From Pisolithus tinctorius (taxonomy: Eukaryota > Basidiomycota > Agaricomycetes > Boletales > Pisolithaceae), in NCBI GenBank assembly GCA_024663395.1, contig JANFAH010000001.1:6634001-6698000 (forward strand): a stretch of DNA of 64,000 nucleotides. Direction: 5' to 3'. Shown here in pieces: positions 55,501 through 64,000 of the stretch; the stretch's first letter is position 1, and every line of letters starts with the position of its first letter. Under the pieces are notes generated by a model. The model was not told where the DNA came from. It saw nothing but the letters and a program-made list of their open reading frames with translations, and did no database searches. Made by a program: the position numbers and the translations under genes.

Positions 55501-56116
55501 CAAAATCCTGAGCTGACTGGCCAAAGTGGAAAAATGCCATAAATGCAGAATTAAAGAGCCTAGAGGAAGTGCATACCTGGGATGTCATTGAGTGCCCCAA
55601 AGGTGCAAATGTCATAGGATGCAAATGGGTCTTCAAGATCAAATGCAATGCTGCTGGAGAAATCAAGAAGTACAAGGCTTGCCTAGTTGCTAAGGGCTAC
55701 TCTCAGATACAGGGTGTTGACTACAATGAAACATATGCTCCCATCACAAGACTCACATCCCTCCACACCATACTAGCAGTCACTGCACACAATGACTGGG
55801 ATATCAATGTATTCAATTTCCACTCAGCATTCCTCAATGGCAAACTCAGAGATGGCAAAGACATCTACATGGAGCTCCCTGAGGGCTATGCTGTAGGGTG
55901 GAATTTTTCCCATCCAGTTGGAAAGCTAAACATAGCATTATATGGCTTGAAACAAGGTGCACTTCAGTGGTACCAGAAGCTATGCACTACTCTTGCAGAT
56001 CTTGGGCTCACCAGAGCACATGCAGACTGGGGAGTGTTCTATGGTCGCATAGGATTGGAAATTCTCATCCTTGCCAGCCATGTTGATGACTGCACTGTAA
56101 CAGGCAGTTCCCCATA
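55500..56116 (+). pseudogene. Copia-1 reverse transcriptase (RVT_2)
   Basis: Starts near 'WPKWKNAINAELKSLEEV' and shows the family landmarks 'GCKWVFKIKCNAAGEIKKYK', 'LVAKGYSQIQGVDYNETYAP', 'LPEGYAVG', 'LYGLKQGALQWYQ' and the active-site box ASHVDDCTVTG, with both Asp kept. A TGA at 55509 and a TAG at 56116 bound the open stretch. This RT is catalytically plausible in motif but truncated. Confidence 0.92.
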
Positions 56117-57046
56117 GTTAATTTGCTTGTTTAAACAGGAGATCAGCACTCGTTTTAAAATCTCTGACCTAGGGCCCATCAGTTGGCTACTCAGGATGAA
56201 GGTGACACAGAACAGAGAAGCCCACACCATATCACTGTCACAGCAGTCATACATCAAGGCCATCCTAACAAAATACAACCTCACTGACTGAAAACCTGCT
56301 ACAATTCCAATGGACCCCAGCACAAAACTCTCCTGTGGAGAAATTCTGCAGCCAGCCAAAGAAGCTGCATGCATGAAAAATGTACCCTACTGTGCTGCTG
56401 TTGGCTCCCTCATGCACCTCACCATTGGAATGTGCCTTGACATTGCATTTGCTGTCTCCACAGTTGCACAGTTCAACAATGCACCCAACATGACTCATTG
56501 GGAAGCTGTGAAACAAATCTACAGGTATATCTCAAGCACAAAAGTGCTCACTTTGACATTCAGGAATTCAGAACGAGGCCTCGAGGGCTATACTGATGCA
56601 GATGGAGCTTCACAGGAGCATCAATGTGCTATAAGTGGATATGCCTATATACTGGATGGAGGAGCTATCAGTTGGGCTTCACAGAAACAAGAACTCATAA
56701 TGCTCTCCACTGCTGAAGCAGAGTACGTCGCAGCAACTCACACAACCAAAGAGGGCCTGTGGCTTTGACGACTCATCAGGGAAGTTTTCCAACCACTCAA
56801 ACATCCTATCCTGCTGTATTCCAACAGCCAATCTGCCATCACACTTACCAAAGATGGCAGCTATCACACTCACACAAAGCACATCAACATACAATACCAT
56901 TTCATTTGTTTTGCTGTGGAAAACCATTCCTTTCATTTAATTTATTGTCCTACTGACAACATGGTCACCAATACCCTTACCAAAACTTTACCCAGCATCA
57001 AGGCAAAACACTTCACATCTGCACTCAGACTTTGTTCTGACTGAGG
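56117..57046 (+). pseudogene. Copia-1 RT thumb and RNase H
   Basis: 'FKISDLGPISWLLRMKV', then 'YCAAVGSLMHLTIGMCLDI', and RNase H motifs 'LEGYTDADGAS', 'LSTAEAEYVA' and 'LLYSNSQSAI' (normally SDNQ; the Asp is Asn). The C-terminus ends at the TGA before the polypurine tract (57041-57051, gaggggga). Confidence 0.9.
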
Positions 57047-57051
57047 GGGAG

Positions 57052-57342
57052 TGTTGAGAATGTGATCCAGAATTACAGTAGCATCTTGGGGTTTTGCCCA
57101 GAGGGCTTGGAATTTCTCCCTGACCCTCAGAATTAAATTCCGATGTCAATGCACTTACTAATTATGGTACTATAAATTTCTGCACTGTTGTTTTCCACCT
57201 CAGTGACTACTTCATACACTGAGGTGAGCATAGCTAGATTCCCATTTGTTTACTTGGTACTGACATAGTGTAGAAACTCATACCTTCATTAGGTACTAAT
57301 ACAGTGACCACTTCATACACTGAGAAACTCATACCTTCATTA
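57052..57342 (+). repeat. 3' LTR of Copia-1
   Basis: 291 bp, TGTTGAGAATG...CCTTCATTA, followed by the second CTAGT (57343-57347). Confidence 0.93.
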
Positions 57343-57347
57343 CTAGT

Positions 57348-57455
57348 CTTGGCAGTCCAGAATCCCTTGGGACAAGCAATTCATTCCCTTCATTTTTATT
57401 GTTGTTATCTAAGCCATCTAGCTCAAATTATACAGCTACTTGGACTTATCCTACA
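57348..57455 (+). repeat. Solo LTR of the gypsy-1 family, right part
   Basis: Continues the LTR begun at 49871: 'gcagtccagaatcccttggg', 'tattgttgttatctaagcca', 'cagctacttggactt'. The last bases (about 57449-57455) are uncertain, because the homology ends near them and no matching duplication of ACAGG (49866-49870) is seen. Confidence 0.82.
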
Positions 57456-58647
57456 CTGCATCCATAACAGGTAGGAGCTTTGCTCTGGAGATGAATTGGA
57501 TCTTGATCCATGAGAAGTTTGTTCTTGCTTCCATAGACAGGAGTGGTCTTGGTAGGTAGCTTTCCCAGAGAAGACCTTGAGAGTAGCCATTGCTGTGCAA
57601 GCTGCTGTTGCCTGGCAGATCCAATCTTTGACAGTGTCTGGCTTGGGTCCAGCCATGAGGATCCACTTGTTGATTTCCTCATTAAGACCTTTGCTGAAGA
57701 AGACTGCTGCAGTCAAGTCTTCAGTAGATATCTGGGCCTTTTTGAGGCAGTTGTGCAAGTCAGTAATGTACTTGTTGAGAGAACAGTCTCCTTGACAGAT
57801 AGCAGAAAGGTAGATGAGTGCTGTCAACCTGGCATCTCCTACTTGGAAGGTTCCTTAAGTTTTGTGATGAACTTGTCCCAACCATCAAATATCTTGAGGT
57901 CTCCAAGTGCAGTAGTATTTTCATTGACATAGGCTTCTGTGAAGGTGTGAGCTGAGCCACTTCCCATGTAGGAGAGGGCAAATGTGATCTTGGACTGGTC
58001 CTCATAGTAGATGTGTTCATTTGTGGCAAGGTAAAGTTTGACACTGCTCAACCAAGTGGAAAAATCTTGGTGAGCTCCAGTGTATGAGAAGGGTTTATTG
58101 AGGCCAATTTCTTTCATACTGCCTCCCTTATAGTGTGTTCCTTTCCTTTCTCCTTGGAACTTTGGGAGGGGCCTTTAGGCCTAACCACATCTGCTGAAAG
58201 AGACCTGTAAAATTCAGCAGCCATTTCAGGGGTTACCTTACTCTGTCCAGCAAAGGGGTCCTGGAGACTAAATCCAGAGGTACATTGTGTGGGTTCTTCT
58301 GCCATCAGGTTGGTAGAAGTTGGAGGGCATATATCAGTTGAAGAAGATGAGGGGTCTGCTAGTCTGGCCATCCCTTGTGGTTGTGTATCAACATCTGAGC
58401 CAATAGGCTTTGGGTTGTGATAAGAAGTAAAGTTTACTGGTGAAGTCAATTCTGCCACTTGCCTGAGTTGGGGCCTTACTGGCAGGTCTTCAAGACCTAT
58501 ACAAGGGTTTGGAGCTTGCACCAAAGGGTGATGAATAAGTGGCCTCACTTGGAGGACTTCTTTTCCTTTATGAGAAGGTACAGGAGGTTTGAACGAAGAG
58601 GCTGCTGATGGAGGCCTCTTACTTCCTTCTTCTTGGCATGAAGGCAC
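57456..58647 (-). pseudogene. gypsy-3 gag
   Basis: A Ser/Pro-rich N-terminus (58647-58114) is followed by the capsid region: 'FSTWLSSVKLYLATNEHIYY', 'WDKFITKLKE', 'LNKYITDLHNCLKKAQIS' and 'FSKGLNEEINKWILMAGPKP' (57827-57600), matching fungal gypsy gag in pattern. The start of a zinc knuckle (TCYGC) is at 57480-57466, where the solo LTR interrupts. Two frame changes occur (near 58110 and 57600). It is minus strand, directly downstream of the LTR at 58676-59519. Confidence 0.78.
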
Positions 58648-58675
58648 ATTGACAAAGAGGAAGCTTAGTGCTGAA

Positions 58676-59519
58676 TGTTAGGGGCTAGCTCACCAATGAT
58701 TACCACCAGTGGTTCCTGTAGTGGTGGCAGGAGGTGCTTGTTTTGCAGGCTATTTTGCCTAGCAAGGATTCCAGAGCACAGGTATCCAAAGGTAGTCCAG
58801 TCTTTGATGTGGCCAGGTGATTCAAAAATCTTCTGTTATGCCAATGACTTGTATTGCATCATGAATCGAGCACAAAGGTGCAAGCACATGACAGTGCGAG
58901 AGGTGACATGTTATTTAACTTCACTAGCAGTGGGACACTAGTCTTGGCCAACTTAAGTCATACTGTCAAGTCCTCTTGGGTACAGCAAGCAGACCTAAGG
59001 GTGGTTGCAAAGTAGATTTTCAAATGAGGGAGCAGTACGATACAGGCAGACTTATATATGTCTACAAGATACTGCATAACAGACATTTCAAAGCTGTTCA
59101 AACATACACCTGTGTCCCTATTACAGTACCATTGAGTCATAGTGAGTCACTGTGCAGCAGGACTACACATACAACTGAGTCTCCAGGCACAAGGGTAACT
59201 GGGGTGATCATATGATGAAGGAGGGGTAACTGCATATATGACATACAGGCATAAACAGGTACCAGGGGTACACATGTCACATGACCATGTGGATCAGGGC
59301 CACCAGCAGATCATGGAAGGAAGGGTGAATGGACATAGTCCAGCTATAGTACAATGCAGGGTGAACAGGGGTAAGACATAAAAGGAAACATACAGGATGC
59401 AAGTCCAACTGTGTAGACAGTGGTCTGCAGGTAGGAGAATGTCACTCAAAGGCAGCAACAGGCATGAGCAGTATAGTACAAAGTCTGTAAAAGGAAGGGA
59501 ATGTGAGTGCAGCATAACA
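58676..59519 (-). repeat. 5' LTR of gypsy-3
   Basis: On the minus strand it begins TGTTATGCTGCAC and ends AGCCCCTAACA, 844 bp, with inverted TGTTA/TAACA ends. A TATATAAG box (complement near 59050) supports a promoter. Its right edge coincides with the start of Tc1 transposase homology at 59520, and its left edge is 28 bp from gag. Confidence 0.65.
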
Positions 59520-60050
59520 ATGTGTGGAAAAAGAAGGGTGAAGGGCTAATTGCTAGAGAGGTCAAGGGTACAGTTAAGTTTCAAAGAGGTTCACTGATGG
59601 TATGGGGCTGCATAAGGTGGAATGGAGTAGGGGTTTTGAGTGAAGCAGAAGGATGGATGGATGCTGAACAGTATGTGACCATTTTGGAGCAGGGGCTGCT
59701 ACAAAGCCTGGAAGATTCTGGAATTCCAGAAGGTCACATTATCTTTCAACAAGATAATGGCCCCAAGCACACCTCTAGGAGAGCCCAAAGTTGGTTGGAA
59801 GAAAGGGAATCAACCTTCTGGACTGGCCTGCACAATCTCCAGACATAAATCTCACTGAACATACTTTGAATTACCTCAAGCGATGCCTCTCAGGTTATGA
59901 GAGTGCTCCTACAGGCATCCACTGACTGTGGGAAAGAGTGGTGGAGGAGTGGGGGGAGATTAATGAGGAGAAGTGTCAAAAATGGATAGAAAGCATGCCT
60001 AGAAGGATTGAAGCAGTTATTAGGGCCAAAGGAGCTCATACCAAGTACTA
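59520..60050 (+). pseudogene. Tc1/mariner DDE transposase, C-terminal half
   Basis: Cuts and pastes at TA. Visible motifs: 'VKFQRGSLMVWGCIRWNGVG', 'MDAEQYVTILEQGLL', 'IIFQQDNGPKHTSRRAQSWL' (second catalytic Asp in QQDN) and, after a frameshift near 59815, 'DWPAQSPDINLTEH', 'LKRCLSGY' and 'IPRRIEAVI'-like residues ending at 60050. The normal 'SPDLNPIE' has become 'SPDINLTE'. One TGA lies near 59923. The N-terminal helix-turn-helix domains and the first catalytic Asp are missing. Confidence 0.87.
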
Positions 60051-60283
60051 GATACTTAAGTTGATATCAAGTCAAAAAAACTGACCACATAAGTCATCAT
60101 TTTGAAATGGCTGCCATTTGATCAAACCTTATCCAAAACCATTGACCCCTGCACCAATAGAGAGCCAATGGTTAAGGGCTTTGTTTCATACACTTATAGG
60201 TTAGGGCCTAGGTTAGGGGTTATGGGGCAGTATTGACTTTAGTGAAAAATGTCCAAATATGCAGTCAGTTTTTTGAGCCACTG
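59520..60283 (+). mobile_element. Tc1/mariner element, 5'-truncated by gypsy-3
   Basis: The right end carries an inverted terminal sequence whose complement begins CAGTGGCTCAAAAAACTGAC, next to TA (60284-60285). The sequence after TA matches LTR-A exactly at a TA, so this is a true insertion boundary. The 5' half is absent on the left because gypsy-3 interrupts it. Confidence 0.85.
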
Positions 60284-60983
60284 TACTCTGACCAACTCCA
60301 ACACTTAACAAGGTCTGGGGAGAGGTTTGGAAGCAAGTCTGACAAAGATGAATGGAACTCTGACTAGCAGAGGATTGGCAGGGGAAAAGTCCACCAAGGC
60401 AGAAGTGGAACAGAGTGATGGTATCAGGTTTAGCTCATGCACTACCCCCTTGCATGATCTCAGCCCTCATATTTCAGAGGAAGAGACCAGACAGAAGTTT
60501 AGAGATAACTCCAACAGAAAGGAGACAGAGGAGATACAGAGTAGGAACTTTGGTGACATTCATACTGAGGAACAATGGAGTACAGTACATGCTTTTATAC
60601 TACTACAGAAGTACAGTAACCAGAATCCAAACTGACAGACTCGTAAACTTTCAACTAAAAACTTCTTGGATGATGAATGAAGGGTAGATGGAGAACATAT
60701 AGCAGGTAACACAGAACAAACTAGAAAGGAAACAGTCTAGGTGTTGAGCCACAAGGTGCACACACTGCAGAGTACCTGACTGCACAGTGTCAAGGGGAAG
60801 GTTGAAGACTGGTCACATGACCATATGGTCTGATGGTAGATTGGTACCAAGTCCAACAGTGGGCAGAGCAGAGGAGACTTGTAAATGGTAGAGGGCAGGC
60901 ACAGTGGGTATAGAGTGAGTGAATGACTGGCAGAGTAGGGTGCACAGTGACTAGGGACTTGGGATGAATGCACAGTCATGACA
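60284..60983 (+). mobile_element. LTR-A copy 4, right part (old, interrupted by Tc1)
   Basis: Resumes LTR-A from its internal TACTC(C/T)GACCAACTC and ends CAGTCATGACA. Close in order to copies 1-3 but CG-free, with many C/T and G/A changes. The first 15 bp or so of the LTR are on the far side of Tc1, outside this stretch. Confidence 0.85.
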
Positions 60984-61567
60984 TGTGACAGCATTGCAAT
61001 ATATGTAGGAAGCTTACACCCTCTGACAATTTGTTGGGGGTTGCTAATATGGGAGTACAGTGATTAACCATAGTACATCAGCAATCTGATAATTTCTTCA
61101 GATCATCCAACTGTAAGATATGATTTCAGAGCTTCAGAAAATTTGCAAAGTCAATGATGCAGTCAGTAGTAAATAAGGGAATTATGTGGGGGCCAACATG
61201 ACCAGTGTGCCAAAGTATGTGGAAAAAGTATGAGTGGGAGCAATCCCTGAACCCAATGGTATGGTCACTTGAATTGACAAGGCTCTCAGCAATTTTAGGC
61301 ATTGTGTAAAAGCCAACAGAATGGCATCCTGCTTTATGAACATGTATACAGGATGGTTATTCAGTATGGTGACTATTTGGAAACATTACCTATGCAGAAT
61401 TTCTGCATGCAGCACTTGACACAATTGTACATCATATCTGCCACTGTAAGCAAGTATTGACTTCCTGGTGTAAAATCAAGAGGAATGTAACTATGACCTT
61501 GATTGTCAAAAACATTGATTGTTCACAATAGAGAAGTAAAAGGATATACATGGGTAGTAAGTGAAGA
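60984..61567. other. No recognised gene between TE nest and receptor gene
   Basis: Stop-dense on both strands and CG-poor. It contains the 3' flank of the receptor gene on the minus strand. No polyadenylation consensus could be singled out. Confidence 0.45.
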
Positions 61568-64000
61568 CTAAATCTCAGCAGACTTGAAACATTGATGCCA
61601 TTTGGTACCATGAACCATTTGGCTCAGATCTAATTCTACACAGCCCCCATTGGGGATGACTGCTGTGGTCCACAGAGAGTAAAAGGGCACCCTGAGTGAT
61701 GCAGGTATCCACAAAAGCAATCTTCCATTTGGGCCCTTCAACCAGCCATCACTGTAAAGTGTCACAGGGTCATCCCTAACACTGGCATGTTCATCCTGGA
61801 GACCATCAAGCAGTTGCCCAGCATCATGCAATGCATGAAAAGACATGGAGGAAAAACATATTGAGTATGCTGAATGGTTTGAGTATAACTGAGATCCATA
61901 AGACATAGGAAATACTCACTATTTGCAGGGGAAGGCAAGGGACATGCACTCTTTGGGTTGTTTGCAGGGGGTTCAAATGTATCTTGGTTGCAGATCATTT
62001 CTTCATAACTCTCAGCATCCCAAACCCTGAGAGTCTTGTCAGAAGAGCCTGAGGCAATCCTCTTCCCATCAGGGGAGAATGCCACTGATGTGACCTGACC
62101 TGTATGACCCTCCAGAGGGCTGCCAACCTGCACACCTCTCTCAGCATCCCAAACCCTGAGAGTCTTGTCAGAGGAGCTTGAGACAATCCTCTTCCCATCA
62201 GGGGAGAATGCCACTGATGTGACCTGACCTGTATGACCCTCCAGAGGGCTGCCAACCTGCACACTTCTCTCAGCATCCCAAACCCTGAGAGTCTTGTCAG
62301 AGGAGCTTGAGACAATCCTCTTCCCATCAGGGGAGAATGCCACTGATGTGACCCACTCTATATGACCCTCCAGAGGGCTGCCAACCTGCACACCTCTCTC
62401 AGCATCCCAAACCCTCACAGTCTTCTCAGCAGAGCCTGAGACAATCCTCTTCCCATCAGGGGAGAATGCCACTGATGTGACCCAACCTGTATGACCCTCC
62501 AGAGGGCTGCCAACCTGCACACCTCTCTCAGCATCCCAAACCCTCACAGTCTTGTCATATGAGCCTGAGACAATCCTCTTCCCATCAGGGGGGAATGCCA
62601 CTGATGTGACCTGACCTGTATGACCCTCCAGAGGGCTGCCAACCTGCACACCTCTCTCAGCATCCCAAACCCTCACAGTCTTGTCATTTGAGCCTGAGAC
62701 AATCCTCCTCCCAACAGGGGAGAATGCCACTGATGTGACCCAATGTGTATGACCCTCCAGAGGGCTGCCAACCTGCACACCTCTCTCAGCATCCCAAACC
62801 CTCACAGTCTTGTCACCTGAGCCTGAAACAATCCTCTTCCCATCAGGGGAGAATGCTACTGATGTGACATAACCTGTATGACCCTCCAGAGGGCTGCCAA
62901 CCTGCACACCTCTCTCAGCATCCCAAACCCTCATGTTCTTGTCATATGAGCCTGAGACAATCCTCTTCCCATCAGGGGAGAATGCCACTGATGTGACCCA
63001 ATGTGTATGACCCTCCAGAGGGCTGCCAACCTGCACACCTCTCTCAGCATCCCAAACCCTCACAGTCTTGTCAGAAGAGCCTGAGACAATCCTCTTCCCA
63101 TCAGGGGAGAATGCCACTGATGTGACATAATTTTCATGACCCTCTAAAATCAGCTGAACACCTGGCCACTCCTTGAACCCTCCTGCAAAAACTACTGCCA
63201 GACAATGGAATTTTGGCATGAGCATTTTTGACAGCAAGACATTTGATGGACAAAATGGGAGTGCAGAGATGTAGACATGCATTGCACTGTGTGAGATTGC
63301 ATTCCCATAGTTCCAAATGAACCATATCCCATCTTGTGCCAATGCTAATGTATCCTCAAACCTACTTTGGCCCTTTCATTGGTCTCAGATGATGTTACCC
63401 ATAAATTATGCAATATTCACTTTCAGCCATTTTGTGGTATAGGCAAGAGCATCTGCAGCATTTCCAACTAAACCAAGTAGACTCATGGCCTCAAGCCAGA
63501 ACAGAAGCCTTTCACTTCCAACCACAGTATGCACGAGCATTGCCAGCCTTGAGTCAAATCCAGCCCTCTGTAGGTGTTGTGCCCAGAATTGACAGGAATA
63601 AGATAGATGAGGCGAGATATTTTGAGCCTTCCTCTCTTGTAAATCAGCAATTTCAGCATTGCTGAAGTAGGAACTCTCCAGTCCACAGATGTTGAATTTA
63701 AGATCGCTGCACAGAATTTGCAACAATGCAAAGGACTGGTCATACTGGTCATACGAGTCAGACATGTCAATGAAGTAGACCCCACTCCGTGAAGGATCAG
63801 TTAGGAAGTCATAGAATGATGCATGGAGAGGGCGGACAGGAGTTGAATGGGCATTGATGCCGCTTAGCACTGGACCCATGAACTCCAAGATGACAGAAAT
63901 GTCATAGTGATCATCCTCGCTTGGGAAACGCATTCGCATCAGGTTCAGTGTCTTCATCGGTAGGGGCTCCGCGACCATCAAAACTTGTCGCATCACCGAA
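61568..64000 (-). CDS. NACHT-WD40 NOD-like receptor (C-terminal two thirds; continues past right edge)
   Basis: Fungal NLRs of this type act in non-self recognition and programmed cell death. A NACHT NTPase oligomerises when a beta-propeller senses a ligand. Exons on the minus strand: >64000-63421, 63372-61920 and 61869-61568, with introns of 48 nt (GTGAAT...AAAG) and 50 nt (GTGAGT...TTCAG). The phases agree across both junctions. Exon 1 has the post-NACHT region: 'RPLHASFYDFLTDPSRSGVY', 'LKFNICGLESSYF', 'LLFWLEAMSLL'. Exon 2 has nine WD40 repeats of 43 aa (61999-63150), almost identical, each with 'VTSVAFSPDGKRIVSGS' and 'VRVWDAE'. Exon 3 gives a conserved tail ('GWLKGPNGRLLLWIPASLR', 'MVHGTKW'). 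No internal stop is seen, so it may be functional. The NACHT P-loop lies beyond 64000. Confidence 0.9.

Larger units (their letters stand above)
50439..57342 (+). mobile_element. Copia-1, complete but inactive Ty1/copia element (TSD CTAGT)
   Basis: Two LTRs (50439-50730; 57052-57342), primer site, gag, protease, integrase, RT and RNase H in copia order, flanked by an exact CTAGT duplication. Total length is 6904 bp, of which 1848 bp is the later LTR-B copy 4. Numerous TGA stops and frameshifts make it inactive. It sits in a solo gypsy LTR. Confidence 0.95.

Noticed and set aside
58676..59519. An independent gene at 58675-58941 (plus strand, 88 codons)
   Set aside because: It lies wholly inside the proposed gypsy-3 LTR, on the opposite strand to the gag it precedes, and shows no motif.
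61995..62327. A second minus-strand repeat ORF overlapping the WD40 exon
   Set aside because: It is the frame-shifted shadow of the 129-bp WD40 repeat unit. The WD40 frame carries the real motif and the correct exon phases.
1..64000. tRNA or rRNA genes
   Set aside because: No A-box/B-box pair with a cloverleaf and no rRNA core sequence was noticed by eye. A covariance-model scan would be needed to exclude them fully.

Overview
The window looks like fungal DNA, most likely from an Agaricomycete (mushroom-forming basidiomycete). Introns in its genes are about 40-51 nt. It holds a KDZ (Kyakuja/Dileera/Zisupton) transposon, a type best known from basidiomycetes. It ends in a NACHT-WD40 NOD-like receptor gene of the kind expanded in these fungi. 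These lineage assignments rest on family knowledge; no database search was possible. Nearly everything else is transposable element (TE), stacked in nested insertions. The only clear non-TE gene is the receptor at the right edge.

Layout. 1-4504: 5' part of a Ty3/gypsy element on the minus strand (5' LTR, primer site, gag, protease, start of RT), running off the left edge. 4505-5552: an older gypsy gag fragment. 5553-14973: a candidate PIF/Harbinger DNA transposon with inverted ends, 45-bp minisatellites, an intact Myb/SANT-like gene and a broken DDE transposase. It is split by a 1.84-kb LTR-like repeat (here 'LTR-B', 4-bp target duplications), which itself contains an 846-bp LTR-like repeat ('LTR-A', 5-bp target duplications). 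14974-17149: no recognised gene; a diverged repeat array. 17150-21556: a decayed chromovirus (gypsy with a C-terminal chromodomain), split by another LTR-A. 22181-47417: one unrecognised ORF broken by three insertions: LTR-A, LTR-B and a 20,267-bp KDZ transposon (26767-47033). A 195-bp LTR follows this ORF. 47807-49183: Copia-2 (minus). 49871-57455: a solo gypsy LTR holding a complete Copia-1 (50439-57342), whose gag is in turn split by LTR-B. 57456-59519: gag and LTR of a third gypsy. 59520-60283: a truncated Tc1/mariner inside another LTR-A (60284-60983). 61568-64000: the NACHT-WD40 gene.

Exact target-site duplications give the order of events in several places: CTAGT around Copia-1, CTTGACA around the KDZ element, CATCA, AGCAG and AAGGG around three LTR-A copies, and CCGT and CCAG around two LTR-B copies. 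Reading outside-in on the right, LTR-A holds Tc1, which holds gypsy-3, which holds the solo LTR (with Copia-1 and LTR-B) and Copia-2. Copia-2 holds the LTR bearing the unknown ORF, and that ORF holds KDZ, which holds a fold-back element and another LTR-B.

A second theme is CpG decay. Old elements have almost no CG. Many of their in-frame stops are TGA where an Arg CGA would fit, and several catalytic Asp codons have become Asn. The two Copia-1 LTRs differ mostly by reciprocal CA/TG pairs at former CG sites. Younger inserts (gypsy-1, two LTR-A copies, one LTR-B copy) still carry CG. The WD40 half of the receptor gene is CG-depleted while its NACHT side is not, so the decay appears to fade across that gene.
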